Shown here one piece after another: positions 40,719 through 49,760 of a stretch of 64,000 nt of DNA (positions are counted from its first letter, which is position 1; the number at the start of each line of letters is the position of its first letter). The notes beneath the pieces are model-generated. The model was not told the DNA's origin. It worked only from the letters and a program-made list of their open reading frames with translations, and did no database searches. The stretch is taken from the NCBI GenBank assembly GCA_019422105.1, contig JAHZDZ010000006.1, positions 1-64,000 of the forward strand. Direction: 5' to 3'. Source of the stretch: Bacillota bacterium (GTDB lineage: Bacteria; Bacillota; Clostridia; Lachnospirales; Anaerotignaceae). The translations under genes were made by a program, and so were the position numbers.

Positions 40719-41236
40719 CACTGAAGCTTTTGGGAACACTGTTGATTCTATGCTCTACCACTTCGGCAGGATACTATCTTTCGGTGCGGGATAAATACAG
40801 AATTGAGGATTTGGAGGAAATGAAAAGGCTGTTTTTGATATTAAAAAGTGAAATATCCTTCTCCTCTGTCCCTTTGGAGGAGGCCTTTCAAGAGATTAGC
40901 GACAGGGTAACGGGGCCGGTTTCCTTGTTTGCCTCCCACTTTTCACAGGAGCTGAAAAAGAAAAGCGGTGAGAGTGCCGCGGAGCTTTGGACGCAGAGCC
41001 TGTCAAAATATATGAATTATCTATACTTTGGAAAGGATGATTTTGACGCATTCACTGCCTTTGGACGGGCGCTTGGGTATTTGGACAGGCAGCAGCAGCT
41101 CCGCAATATTGAGCTGGCAGAGCTTTATATTAACCAGGTATGTGTGGAGCTTAGGGAAAAGTCGGAAAAGACGGCTAGGGTATACAGGAGTATGGGAGTT
41201 TTAACAGGCGCATTGATAGCGGTTATATTGTTTTAG
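40715..41236 (+). CDS. spoIIIAB: Stage III sporulation protein AB
   Basis: The protein has 173 aa with an N-terminal (about 1-20) and a C-terminal membrane segment (GVLTGALIAVILF), and helical GspF-like cytoplasmic domain between (RIEDLEEMKRLFLILKSEISFSSVPLEEAFQEI). It is thought to be the platform protein of the SpoIIIA machine. ATGA overlap with spoIIIAA. A 75-base gap, the largest in the operon, follows. Confidence 0.95.
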   Translation: MTLKLLGTLLILCSTTSAGYYLSVRDKYRIEDLEEMKRLFLILKSEISFSSVPLEEAFQEISDRVTGPVSLFASHFSQELKKKSGESAAELWTQSLSKYMNYLYFGKDDFDAFTAFGRALGYLDRQQQLRNIELAELYINQVCVELREKSEKTARVYRSMGVLTGALIAVILF

Positions 41237-41311
41237 TGCAGGCTTTAAAATTTTAACCATACAGATAAGTACAGTCTCAGGAGAAAAGCTTTTATCAGGG
41301 GGGAATAATCA

Positions 41312-41506
41312 GTGGAGATAGGAATTGTTTTTCAAATAGCGGCAGTAGGAATATTAGTTGCAGTTTTAAACCAGGTGCTTATCAGAGCAGGCAGGGAGGA
41401 ACAGGCCATGATGACCACTCTGGCGGGCCTGGTTGTTGTACTTTATTGGGTTATACAGTATATCAGCCAGCTTTTTAATACGGTGCAGACATTATTTAAG
41501 CTGTAG
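41312..41506 (+). CDS. spoIIIAC: Stage III sporulation protein AC
   Basis: A 64-aa protein with two membrane segments (GIVFQIAAVGILVAVLNQVLI and TTLAGLVVVLYWVIQYI). The start is GTG with TCAGGGGGG upstream. It is the usual very small membrane component of the channel. Related in fold to SpoIIIAD, which follows 13 bases later. Confidence 0.95.
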   Translation: MEIGIVFQIAAVGILVAVLNQVLIRAGREEQAMMTTLAGLVVVLYWVIQYISQLFNTVQTLFKL

Positions 41507-41519
41507 AGGGTGAGAAAGT

Positions 41520-41906
41520 ATGGAAATCATACAGATTGTATCAATAGGAATCATAGGCACGGTACTGTCGCTGACACTAAAGAAGCAGAGCCCTGAATTT
41601 TCATTGCTCATAGGAATCATTACAGGCATACTGATATTTCTTTTCCTGTTTGATCCAATCTGTGACGTGATTGATTTGCTGAGGCAGATGGCGGATACGG
41701 CGGGCATCAGCATGACCTATATGGGCATTGTACTGAAGGTGATTGGAATTGCATATATAGCTGAATTTGGTGTACAGCTCTGTCTTGACGCCGGAGCCGG
41801 CTCTATCGCTTCCAAAATAGAGCTGGGAGGAAAGGTTTTGATTATGCTGGTATCCGCACCGGTACTGCTGGCGCTTCTTGATATGGTAATGAATATGATG
41901 GCCTGA
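41520..41906 (+). CDS. spoIIIAD: Stage III sporulation protein AD
   Basis: A 128-aa membrane protein with about four helices; MEIIQIVSIGIIGTVLSLTLKKQSPEFSLLIGIITG is typical. It contains TYMGIVLKVIGIAYIAEFGVQLCLDAGAGSIASKIELGGKVLIM, the conserved C-terminal block. The ribosome binding site is GAGGGTGAG. Confidence 0.95.
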   Translation: MEIIQIVSIGIIGTVLSLTLKKQSPEFSLLIGIITGILIFLFLFDPICDVIDLLRQMADTAGISMTYMGIVLKVIGIAYIAEFGVQLCLDAGAGSIASKIELGGKVLIMLVSAPVLLALLDMVMNMMA

Positions 41907-41925
41907 CAGATGGGATGGATAAAGA

Positions 41926-43080
41926 ATGAAAAAATACGCAGCGATACTATTAACAGTTTTTTTCTGTCTGCTAATCTATAATCCTGTTTTTGCCGAGGAT
42001 GGGGAAAAAATAGATACTCTTATCAACAAACAGTTTGAGATAGTAGATATAGAAGGATTGGATATTAGTACAAAGAAAATTATTGAGGACAGTCAAAACG
42101 CTTTTTTGGACGGTTTCAGCTTTAAGGATATGGCCATGGAATTTATACAGGGAGATACGGAATTAACCTTTGGGAATATTGTATCAGGCTTTGCAAAGGT
42201 GTTTTTCAAGGAAGTTTATTCTCAAATGTATATTATTCAAAGGCTGGTTCTCATCGCTGTTTTAAGCGCTATGCTGAAAAATCTGAATTCTTCCTTTAAC
42301 GGCAAGTCTGTGGGGGAACTGAGCTTTTATGTATGCTACATTGTTTTGGTTTTTATTATTATGGCTTCCTTCAAAACGGCGGGAAATCTGGTCTCCAATA
42401 CAGCTCAGGACATGTCCTCCAGCATGCAGGCATTTCTGCCCATCTTTACAGGATTGGTTTTTACATCGGGCAATTACACGCTGATGACAGTGGCGGGGCC
42501 TGTTGTCATTGGCGCGGCGCAGATAATATCCTCGGCCATAACCTACGCGGTGCTTCCCGCAATTACGATGGTAACGGTGCTTCACATGATTAATTTTCTT
42601 TCTGAGAAAAATATTCTGGGACAGCTTTCCGATCTGTTCAAGAGTATGATCCACTGGGGGCTGAAGGGGATGGCGATTCTTTTTATGACTGTGGTTTCCC
42701 TTTTAAGGATAGGTACCCCGAACATGAATAAGCTTGTCGGCAAGACCGCCAGGGCGGCGGTGGGAGCTGTTCCGGTAGTGGGGGATGTCATGACAGGGGC
42801 TGTGGACATGGCGGCTTCCCTTTCAGGGACTGTAAAAAATTCTGTTGCGGCCTGTGCGGTGGTTTTTATTATACTGCTGTGCCTTATGCCCATGATAAAG
42901 CTTGTGGTAATGATATTGATTTATAAATTTACGGCGGCGGTTTTGGAGCCTGTCTGTGAGGCAAGGCTTATCAAATGCATCAGCTCAGCGGGCGATTTCT
43001 CCGTGCTTTTATTGGGGGCGCTGTTCACGGTAGAAATTATGTTTGTTTTTTCGGTTATTGTATTGTTCAGTACGGCCTGA
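41926..43080 (+). CDS. spoIIIAE: Stage III sporulation protein AE
   Basis: A 384-aa polytopic membrane protein, the largest of the operon. The N-terminal signal sequence (KKYAAILLTVFFCLLIYNPVFA) precedes an extracytoplasmic stretch and about seven to eight membrane helices. The block MIHWGLKGMAILFMTVVSLLRIGTPNMNKLVGKTARAAVGAVPVVGDVM is family-typical. It starts 19 bases after spoIIIAD. Confidence 0.95.
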   Translation: MKKYAAILLTVFFCLLIYNPVFAEDGEKIDTLINKQFEIVDIEGLDISTKKIIEDSQNAFLDGFSFKDMAMEFIQGDTELTFGNIVSGFAKVFFKEVYSQMYIIQRLVLIAVLSAMLKNLNSSFNGKSVGELSFYVCYIVLVFIIMASFKTAGNLVSNTAQDMSSSMQAFLPIFTGLVFTSGNYTLMTVAGPVVIGAAQIISSAITYAVLPAITMVTVLHMINFLSEKNILGQLSDLFKSMIHWGLKGMAILFMTVVSLLRIGTPNMNKLVGKTARAAVGAVPVVGDVMTGAVDMAASLSGTVKNSVAACAVVFIILLCLMPMIKLVVMILIYKFTAAVLEPVCEARLIKCISSAGDFSVLLLGALFTVEIMFVFSVIVLFSTA

Positions 43081-43122
43081 ACGGGTGTATCAGACAGATG
43101 GCTTTTAGGGGGTAAAAAAGGA

Positions 43123-43725
43123 ATGATTGGCTACTTTCAAGCATATATAAAAACTATAGCCGCTTTTCTTATTTTCTCTGTGTTTGCGGAGATGATTATG
43201 CCGGACAACAAGTTTAAAAAGTATATCAGTATAATACTGGGGTTTCTCATGATTGTGACGATTCTCAAACCGATTACGGTGTTGGTTAGGGGTGAGGATT
43301 TTGACTTTACAAATGCCGTTTTAAAAAAGGAAAATGCTCTGATCCAGGCAAACAGAGGAGAGCACTATTATGAAAACCAGCAAAACGAGCTTGTAATGGA
43401 AATTTATGAGGGCGAGCTAAATGATGAAATAAAGGAAAATCTGGCAGCGGAAAATATAAATGTAACTGAAGTTACAGTAAAGGCAGATGATGACAGGGAA
43501 AGCAAAGGTTATGGAAATATAGAAAGCGTGTACATAAAAGCGTCATCCCTTCAGGGGGCTACCTCCATGGTAAAAGCTGTGGAGCCTGTTGAGGGTTATG
43601 ACGGTGCCTCCGGGTCAGCTGATAAAGGCGAGGAAGAGAAGAGGCAGGAGAAAAAAGTGAAAGAGGCTGTAAGCCGTCTTTACGAGGTTCCAATGGAAAA
43701 AATAACTGTGGAGATACAAAGGTAG
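43123..43725 (+). CDS. spoIIIAF: Stage III sporulation protein AF
   Basis: The protein has 200 aa with two N-terminal membrane helices (about 5-27 and 33-52) separated by MPDNKFKKYISIILG, then an extracytoplasmic domain with a YscJ/FliF-like ring-building motif (NITEVTVKADD... VYIKASSLQ). The C-terminal half has Lys/Glu-rich linker and ends LYEVPMEKITVEIQR. The ribosome binding site is AGGGGG. Confidence 0.93.
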   Translation: MIGYFQAYIKTIAAFLIFSVFAEMIMPDNKFKKYISIILGFLMIVTILKPITVLVRGEDFDFTNAVLKKENALIQANRGEHYYENQQNELVMEIYEGELNDEIKENLAAENINVTEVTVKADDDRESKGYGNIESVYIKASSLQGATSMVKAVEPVEGYDGASGSADKGEEEKRQEKKVKEAVSRLYEVPMEKITVEIQR

Positions 43726-43743
43726 AAATCGAGAGGTGAAAAT

Positions 43744-44337
43744 ATGGATAAAAGGAAGCTTAAAGAGCTATTCAGCAAGGAAAACGGCAGCTTCAGGACA
43801 AATATTGCAGTTGCCTTTATGATAGGCGTACTTCTTATTTTTCTTGGGAATACCTTTTTTAGCAGTAAGCTGAGCAGTGAGAGCAAAAGTGCCATGCCAT
43901 CCGTTTCTCACGAGGATAACACGGTGCCAAAGGAGAGCGGCAGCAAGGAAAAAGACCTGGAAAAGCGCCTTGAAAGTATTTTGTCGAAGGTGGAGGGTGC
44001 GGGAGAGGTTGAGGTTATGGTTTCCTTAAGCTACGGAAAGGAAAAAATTGTGGCGGAGGAAACAAAAACCGAAAGTACAGACACCACGGAGAACGCAAGC
44101 CAAGGGGACAAAAGAGATATTAAGAGCACCAATTCGGAGAACAAGGTGGTATTGACAGAAAACGCTGACGGCAGCACTTCTCCTTTGATTTTGAAGGAGC
44201 TGGAGCCCCAGGTGGAAGGCGTTATCATCGTTGCCCAGGGAGGGGACAGTATATTGGTGAAGGATTCTCTTTCAAAGGCAGTGCAGGCATTATTAAATGT
44301 ACCGGCCCATAAGGTGGAAATACTCAAAATGAAATAA
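43744..44337 (+). CDS. spoIIIAG: Stage III sporulation protein AG
   Basis: The protein has 197 aa with a cytoplasmic start (DKRKLKELFSKENGSFRTN), one membrane helix (IAVAFMIGVLLIFLGNTFF, about 20-39) and an outer ring-building domain (LEKRLESILSKVEGAGEVEVMVSLSYGKEKIVAEETK...LVKDSLSKAVQALLNVPAHKVEILKMK). In Bacillus SpoIIIAG forms a large ring in the intermembrane space. Confidence 0.95.
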   Translation: MDKRKLKELFSKENGSFRTNIAVAFMIGVLLIFLGNTFFSSKLSSESKSAMPSVSHEDNTVPKESGSKEKDLEKRLESILSKVEGAGEVEVMVSLSYGKEKIVAEETKTESTDTTENASQGDKRDIKSTNSENKVVLTENADGSTSPLILKELEPQVEGVIIVAQGGDSILVKDSLSKAVQALLNVPAHKVEILKMK

Positions 44338-44351
44338 GGGGGATTATAGCT

Positions 44352-45032
44352 ATGTTTATTATCAAGAGGAATCAGGTTATTGTTACAGCGTTGGTGGTTA
44401 TGATTGCGGTTGCGGGTTATCTCAATTTTACGGAGAGCAAATCTTCGGAAAGCGGAAACATTCAAAGCGCAATGAACCTGACAGACGAGGGGGATTTGGA
44501 GAGTGCGCTTTTGCCGCCAAGCGAGGGTGATATTGCAACGCTTGCGGATGATGTGGATGAGGATCTGGATGTTGCACAAAACGGAACCGACCCAATCACA
44601 GCGGAGGCTTTGACTGCTGACGCTTCCTCAGACGAGGATGACACAGGGGCGGCTGTATTTGTAAACGCCTCCGGTGACAGCGCTACATACTTTGTCCAGG
44701 CAAAGCTTGACAGGGAACAGGCAAGAGCAAAACAGAAGGATATATTGACAGAGATGATCAACAATGACAATATTGACCAGTCTCAGAAGGAAGCCTGCGC
44801 AACCTCCATGCTTGACATCCAAAAGAGAATAGAAAAAGAGACAGCAGCGGAGGCTATGATAGAATCAAAGGGATTTAATGAAGCTTACGTCAGAATTGAT
44901 GATGAGACAGTTGACGTTGTGGTAGATAAAAAAGATTTAAGCGAGGCGGAGATTGCACAAATTATGGATATTGTCACGAGAAAAACTGGTTTTGCAGAGG
45001 ATAAAATCAGAATAAGTCCTCTGAAGAAATAA
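44352..45032 (+). CDS. spoIIIAH: Stage III sporulation protein AH
   Basis: The protein has 226 aa with a single N-terminal anchor (IIKRNQVIVTALVVMIAVAGYLNF), an acidic low-complexity linker (about 35-105) and a C-terminal YscJ/FliF-like domain (about 110-226) that in Bacillus binds forespore SpoIIQ. The acidic linker is long and rich in Asp, Glu and Ser. It is the last gene of the eight-gene operon, with a terminator 14 bases later. Confidence 0.95.
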   Translation: MFIIKRNQVIVTALVVMIAVAGYLNFTESKSSESGNIQSAMNLTDEGDLESALLPPSEGDIATLADDVDEDLDVAQNGTDPITAEALTADASSDEDDTGAAVFVNASGDSATYFVQAKLDREQARAKQKDILTEMINNDNIDQSQKEACATSMLDIQKRIEKETAAEAMIESKGFNEAYVRIDDETVDVVVDKKDLSEAEIAQIMDIVTRKTGFAEDKIRISPLKK

Positions 45033-45046
45033 TAAAAGAAAAAAAC

Positions 45047-45072
45047 AAAAAGGTGCAGAGCACCTTTTTTTG
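45047..45072 (+). terminator. spoIIIA operon terminator
   Basis: AAAAAGGTGC pairs with GCACCTTTTT around AGA, with T run. Confidence 0.92.
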
Positions 45073-45222
45073 TTTTTACAGGGTAGAAACGGTTAAGAAA
45101 CTGTAGGATTTTAAATAGAAATTTTTATAATTTAGATAAAATAAAAAGTAAATATTTCTATGTATTTTTCTCCAAAAAAAGAACACGGAAAAAGTACGTT
45201 TTAAATAAAATGTTAAAAGCTA

Positions 45223-45535
45223 AGTACTTTGATGCTACTTTCAGCGTGAAAGTAGCCAAAGCGCCGGGGGTTTCGATTCCCCCGGACCCCTAAAACGATT
45301 CAGGGGGAGATTCCCCCTGAAAACCCTCTCTTTCATGCCCTAAAGGGCAAAATAAAAACAGCACATTGGAAATAAAAGTGAAACCAAAATATCTGTAAAA
45401 TCAGACCGACTCACCGGGCTGCATTTTTCAGATGGGGTCCGGGGGTAGTTTATCCCCGGGCGCTCGGGGGTCTGGGGGCCTTGCGCCAGTCCCCAGTTCT
45501 TTTGGTACTTTTCTTGAAGAAAAGTACATAGAAAT
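45223..45535. repeat. Hairpin-rich dispersed repeat, copy B (inverted)
   Basis: This is the inverted partner of 102-384: bases 45292-45454 are nearly the reverse complement of 102-263. The two ends of copy B are similar in inverted orientation: a hairpin (CTACTTTC/GAAAGTAG, near 45232-45254; ACTTTTCTT/AAGAAAAGT, near 45508-45527) next to TTTGG and a C/G-rich box. The gap 45073-45222 and 45536-45765 around it holds nothing else I can name. Confidence 0.82.
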
Positions 45536-45765
45536 GTTTTTGTTTTTATGGTTTTAGTATAGAATTTTTGATTAAAAACCTATACTTTTCCATTCAGCAA
45601 AATAACGCCAATAGATGCCCGTTTTTTTGCCTTAAAGTTTTTCCGCTTTATTTGAATACGATATAAATTCATAAATATAAATAGTGAAAACACAGCATTT
45701 TGCATAAACACTTATTTTTAACACTGATTATACAAAAAGCCTGCATATCTTAATAATATATTCAT

Positions 45766-45793
45766 TTGCAAACCATAGAAAATCTGATATAAT
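45766..45793 (+). promoter_or_regulatory. Probable promoter of the Asp23/Gls24 gene
   Basis: TTGCAA (45766-45771), 16-base spacer, TATAAT (45788-45793). The start codon is 190 bases downstream, so the leader would be long; the leader shows no motif I recognise. Confidence 0.6.
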
Positions 45794-45982
45794 TATACCA
45801 TCTAAATTTTTATGCAAATTTTTACAAGGACGTATAAAAAGAAGCCACAAATAGGGATACTAATAAAAATAGTTTGCCTTTTTGAAACGGCGTGTAGTCT
45901 GCGCAATCATATTTCAGGCTGCAGGTCCTTGAAAGGGCCTTTATTAGGATGATAAAACAATAGAAAACCGGGAGGTAAAAAC

Positions 45983-46375
45983 ATGTCTGAGATGAAAGAA
46001 GAAAACAAAACTGTGTATGGACAGATTCAGATAGCAGATGAAGTTATAGCTATTATTGCCGCAACAGCGGCACAGGAGGTTGAGGGGGTTTCCGCTGCGT
46101 CCACTGACCCTACAGGTTCCTTCGTAGAGTTTTTCGGAAAAAAGAACCAGTCAAAGGGTGTACGCGTTGCGGTTGAGAGCGGGGAAACCAGTGTCGAGGT
46201 GGACATTGCCATACATTTTGGCGTAAAGATTCAGGAGACTGCAACTGAAGTACAGAGAAAAGTGAAAAATGCCATTGAAACGATGACAGGATTATCTGTT
46301 GTAACGGTCAATGTCAATGTGACAGGGATAATTATTGACAAAGCCCCTGTAAAGGACGCGGTATTAACAGATTGA
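45983..46375 (+). CDS. Asp23/Gls24 family envelope stress protein
   Basis: The protein has 130 aa. KTVYGQIQIADEVIAIIAATAAQEVEGVSAAS and GVRVAVESGETSVEVDIAIHFGVKIQETATEVQRKVKNAIETMTGLSVVTVNVNVTGI match the Asp23 fold. In Firmicutes these small proteins associate with the membrane and cell wall stress. The gene is typically found immediately before nusB, as here (150-base gap). The ribosome binding site is GGGAGG. Confidence 0.93.
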   Translation: MSEMKEENKTVYGQIQIADEVIAIIAATAAQEVEGVSAASTDPTGSFVEFFGKKNQSKGVRVAVESGETSVEVDIAIHFGVKIQETATEVQRKVKNAIETMTGLSVVTVNVNVTGIIIDKAPVKDAVLTD

Positions 46376-46525
46376 AAACAGCTTAAGTAGTGGCTATTTG
46401 CTGCCGGTAGCCTGATTTTTAGGGGTTATCGGTTTTGCTTTTTTTTACAGAGGGTTAAAAAAGCAGAGGCAGGTTTGATAGATTGAAGTGTAAGCCATGG
46501 TGCTTTTTAACACAGGGGGATGAAT

Positions 46526-46921
46526 ATGAGCCGTAGAAACGCGAGAAAAAATGCATTTTACCTTTTATTCCAGCTGGATTTTTCAAAAAAAGAGGAAGCA
46601 GAAGGGATAAAGGAAATATTTTTTCAGGAAAACAGCGATATTGACGAGACAGACAAAAAATTTATATTGGACGAAGTGGAAGGCGTAGAAAAAAATATTG
46701 AAGAGATAGATAAATCCATCAACTTTGTGGCGAAGGGATGGACCATTGACAGGATGTCAAAGGTTGATTTGGCTATACTGCGTCTGGCTGTATATGAAAT
46801 GAAATATTCTTTTGATACACCGGTAAGCGTTGCCGTAAATGAGGCGGTAGAGCTTGCGAAAAAGTACAGCTCGGACGAGGCGCCTTCTTTTATAAACGGT
46901 ATTTTGGGAAAGCTTGCTTAA
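46526..46921 (+). CDS. nusB: Transcription antitermination protein NusB
   Basis: A 131-aa all-helical RNA-binding protein that works with NusE in rRNA antitermination. The MSRRNARKNAFYLLFQLDFS Met is chosen because AGGGGG lies 6 bases before it; an ATG two codons earlier is too close. The C-terminal VDLAILRLAVYEMKY...VAVNEAVELAKKYSSDEAPSFINGILGKL is the family signature. It overlaps the possible xseA upstream extension and starts the ten-gene operon to recN. Confidence 0.96.
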   Translation: MSRRNARKNAFYLLFQLDFSKKEEAEGIKEIFFQENSDIDETDKKFILDEVEGVEKNIEEIDKSINFVAKGWTIDRMSKVDLAILRLAVYEMKYSFDTPVSVAVNEAVELAKKYSSDEAPSFINGILGKLA

Positions 46922-46925
46922 AAAT

Positions 46926-48164
46926 ATGGATAAAAAAATGATGGAACCAAGGGTTTATACGGTAACGCAGATAAACAGATATGTCCGCTCTCTTTTTGAG
47001 AGGGATTTTATACTGAACAGCATCTGGATAAAGGGAGAAATCTCTAACTTTAAGGAGAGGGCCGGTCATTTTTATTTTACACTGAAGGACGCTTCATCAG
47101 CTCTTAACTGTGTTATGTTTAAAGGGAGTGCCATGCTTTTGCCTTTTTTGCCGGAAAACGGTATGTCGGTTGTGATATGCGGCTATTTATCTGTATATGA
47201 GAAGACAGGACAGTACCAGCTCTATGCGGAACTATTGGAGCCTATGGGAATCGGTGCCTTGAATGTTGCTTTTGAACAGCTGAAGGAGAAGCTTTCCGCA
47301 GAGGGCCTTTTTGACAGTGACTACAAAAGGGAGATATGCAAAAATCCGGAAACCATAGCACTAATCACATCCCCAGGAGGTGCGGCGGTAAGGGATATGA
47401 TTCAGGTGTCCAAACGCCGCAGCCCGGGAATAAAAATAGTTGTGGTTCCCACTCTGGTTCAGGGAGACAGGGCGCCGGAGGAAATTGTGCGTGCGCTGAG
47501 GACGGTCAATGAGTGGGGAAGGGCAGACACCATACTGCTGGGACGAGGCGGCGGATCGGTTGAGGATCTTTGGGCTTTCAATGATGAAAGAGTGGCGCGT
47601 GCCATATTTGCCTCCAATATTCCGGTTATTTCGGCCGTAGGCCATGAAACGGATTTTACAATTGCCGATTTTGTGGCGGATATGAGGGCACCGACGCCCT
47701 CGGCCGCAGCGGAGCTGGCGGTGGCGGATACTGCCGAGGCCATGGACAAGGCGGCAGCTGTACAAAACAGGATGAACGCCGCCATGAAGAGTATTCTTTT
47801 TTATGACGCCAAAAGGGTGGACACATTGCTTGAAAGACCTGTTTTCAGACGTCCTATGGAGAAAATAGCGAACCATCAGATATATGTGGATACCCTGCGG
47901 AAAAACATGCAAAAGGAAATAAAATTTTTTCTGGATAAAAGGAAAAATAAATTTGAAAATACCGTGGAAAAGCTTTCTGTGCTCTCTCCGCTGGCGGTTT
48001 TGAAAAGAGGCTATGGCGTGGTGCAAAAGGCGGATGCCGTGGTTACCTCCGCAGGGGATGTCAGGCAGGGAGACAGTATTTCCATTGAGATGAAGGATGG
48101 CCGTATATTGGCTAGTGTGAGCGGGGTGTTAGGTACAGATGGCGAAGAAAAAAATGACGTTTGA
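46926..48164 (+). CDS. xseA: Exodeoxyribonuclease VII large subunit
   Basis: The protein has 412 aa. OB-fold N-terminal domain (PRVYTVTQINRYVRSLFERDFILNSIWIKGEISNFKERAGHFYFTLKD), then the catalytic domain (LITSPGGAAVRDMIQVSKRRSPGIKIVVVPTLVQGDRAPEEIV; RGGGSVEDLWAFNDERVARAI; SAVGHETDFTIADFVADMRAPTPSAAAELA), then a coiled coil. The start ATG at 46926 has a weak site, so expression may depend on coupling to nusB. It degrades single-stranded DNA with XseB. Confidence 0.96.
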   Translation: MDKKMMEPRVYTVTQINRYVRSLFERDFILNSIWIKGEISNFKERAGHFYFTLKDASSALNCVMFKGSAMLLPFLPENGMSVVICGYLSVYEKTGQYQLYAELLEPMGIGALNVAFEQLKEKLSAEGLFDSDYKREICKNPETIALITSPGGAAVRDMIQVSKRRSPGIKIVVVPTLVQGDRAPEEIVRALRTVNEWGRADTILLGRGGGSVEDLWAFNDERVARAIFASNIPVISAVGHETDFTIADFVADMRAPTPSAAAELAVADTAEAMDKAAAVQNRMNAAMKSILFYDAKRVDTLLERPVFRRPMEKIANHQIYVDTLRKNMQKEIKFFLDKRKNKFENTVEKLSVLSPLAVLKRGYGVVQKADAVVTSAGDVRQGDSISIEMKDGRILASVSGVLGTDGEEKNDV

Positions 48165-48375
48165 GGAAGCGTTAAAGCGTATGGAGGATATAGTGGATAC
48201 GCTGGAGAATGAAGAAGTGGCTTTGGATAAGTCCATTAAGCTGTATAAGGAGGGCATGGAGCTTTCCTTTTTGTGCAGAGATATGCTCTCCTCTGCAGAG
48301 AAAGAGGTTATGATGCTATCAAGAAGCGGCGGCGGGGAGATTAGGGAAATACCTTTTGTGCCGGAGGAGGAATGA
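48139..48375 (+). CDS. xseB: Exodeoxyribonuclease VII small subunit
   Basis: A 78-aa helical hairpin (KMTFEEALKRMEDIVDTLENEEVALDKSIKLYKEGMEL, then a longer C-terminal tail than usual with HSRGGGEIREIPFVPEEE-like residues). It overlaps xseA by 26 bases and ispA by a few, a fully coupled arrangement. Confidence 0.95.
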   Translation: MAKKKMTFEEALKRMEDIVDTLENEEVALDKSIKLYKEGMELSFLCRDMLSSAEKEVMMLSRSGGGEIREIPFVPEEE

Positions 48376-48377
48376 CA

Positions 48378-49265
48378 ATGGATGATTTTAATAAGCTGCT
48401 GAACAGTAAAATTGATGCCATAGAGGGACACTTAAACAGGTTTCTTCCATCAGAGGAGGATTATCCTGAAATCATATACAAGGCAATGCGCTACAGTGTT
48501 TTCGCGGGTGGAAAAAGACTGCGCCCTCTTCTTTTGCTGGAGTGCTGCGATGCTTTCGGCGGCAGGGAGGAGGAAGCGGCACCTTTTGCCTGTGCTATTG
48601 AGATGATTCATACCTATTCTCTGATTCATGACGACCTTCCGGCAATGGATAATGATGATTACAGACGAGGAAGACTGACCAGCCATAAGGCGTTTGGGGA
48701 AGATATTGCGATACTTGCAGGGGACGCCCTTTTAAGCGAGGCTTTTGAAATTATGGCCCGGGCTTGTGTTCTTGGCGGTGATATCCGCTTTGTGAGGGCG
48801 ATGGAGGCAATAGCCGCTGCCGCGGGAACAAGAGGTATGCTGGGGGGACAGGTGGTGGATGTCACAAGCGAGGGCAAAAAAATAGATTTAAAGACGCTTC
48901 AGTTTATTCATAAAAATAAGACGGCGGCCATGATACAGGGAGCAATGAAAGCGGGGGCAATCCTTGGAGGTGCCATGAAGGATGAGGTAAACAGACTCTA
49001 TGATGCAGGGGAAAAAATTGGAGTGGCTTTCCAGATACAGGATGATATTTTGGATGTTACCAGCTCTGCTTCCGTTTTGGGCAAGCCTGTTTTCAGTGAT
49101 GAAAAAAATCAAAAAGTGACCTATGTTACAATGTTTGGGGTGGAGGAATCAGAAAAATTGGTGAAAAAGCTGTCTGATGAGGCCATAGGAATATTAGAAA
49201 GCTTCGGGGCGAGAAGTGGCTTTCTGGTTTCATTGACGCAAAGTCTGATTGGAAGGCAAAAGTAG
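48378..49265 (+). CDS. ispA: Polyprenyl synthetase (farnesyl/geranyl diphosphate synthase)
   Basis: A 295-aa class I prenyltransferase elongating isoprenoid chains. First Asp-rich motif LIHDDLPAMDNDDYRRG (FARM), second QIQDDILDVTS (SARM), plus YSVFAGGKRLRPLLLLECC. The Met at 48378 has GGAGGAGG 7 bases upstream and is preferred to an ATG 6 bases earlier. The dxs two genes downstream supplies its isoprene precursors. Chain length (C15 or other) cannot be fixed from sequence alone. Confidence 0.94.
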   Translation: MDDFNKLLNSKIDAIEGHLNRFLPSEEDYPEIIYKAMRYSVFAGGKRLRPLLLLECCDAFGGREEEAAPFACAIEMIHTYSLIHDDLPAMDNDDYRRGRLTSHKAFGEDIAILAGDALLSEAFEIMARACVLGGDIRFVRAMEAIAAAAGTRGMLGGQVVDVTSEGKKIDLKTLQFIHKNKTAAMIQGAMKAGAILGGAMKDEVNRLYDAGEKIGVAFQIQDDILDVTSSASVLGKPVFSDEKNQKVTYVTMFGVEESEKLVKKLSDEAIGILESFGARSGFLVSLTQSLIGRQK

Positions 49266-49302
49266 GCGAAAGCCCTTTTGCAGCACGAAGGAGAAGATTC
49301 CT

Positions 49303-49737
49303 ATGATTTTAGAGCAAATTTTGGATAACACCCCTATTTGGGTGGCAGCGCTTGCATGGGCAATTGCTCAGGGCGCAAAAATTATAATAACCTTTATCGG
49401 AGAAAAAAAGTTTGATATTACCAGAGCCTATGGCTCCGGCGGTATGCCAAGCTCCCATTCTGCCCTGGTGACGGCCCTTGCCGTGAGTATCGGGCGGAAA
49501 TTCGGATTTGATACGCCTTCCTTTGCCGTGAGTGTTATTATGGCACTTATTGTAATGTATGACGCTGCCGGCGTGAGAAGGGCGGCGGGACAGCAGGCGG
49601 CTGCCATCAACAAGCTCTTCAGTCACAGCGGCATGAAGCTGGAGGAACAGCTGAAGGAGCTTTTGGGACATACGCCCCTTCAGGTATTTGCAGGCGCAAT
49701 ATTGGGGCTTGTGATAGCCTGTGTGATTGAAATTTAG
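49303..49737 (+). CDS. Divergent PAP2-family membrane protein
   Basis: The protein has 144 aa, starting at MILEQILDNTPIW (AAGGAG upstream). About four membrane helices. Motifs GSGGMPSSHSALVTALAVSIG and DAAGVRRAAGQQAAAINKL match the divergent PAP2 (DUF212, YuiD-like) family. The family may be phosphatases for prenyl or lipid phosphates, which would suit its place between ispA and dxs, but this is inference. Confidence 0.9.
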   Translation: MILEQILDNTPIWVAALAWAIAQGAKIIITFIGEKKFDITRAYGSGGMPSSHSALVTALAVSIGRKFGFDTPSFAVSVIMALIVMYDAAGVRRAAGQQAAAINKLFSHSGMKLEEQLKELLGHTPLQVFAGAILGLVIACVIEI

Positions 49738-49760
49738 GATAGGAAGTTAGGTGGAATTTA

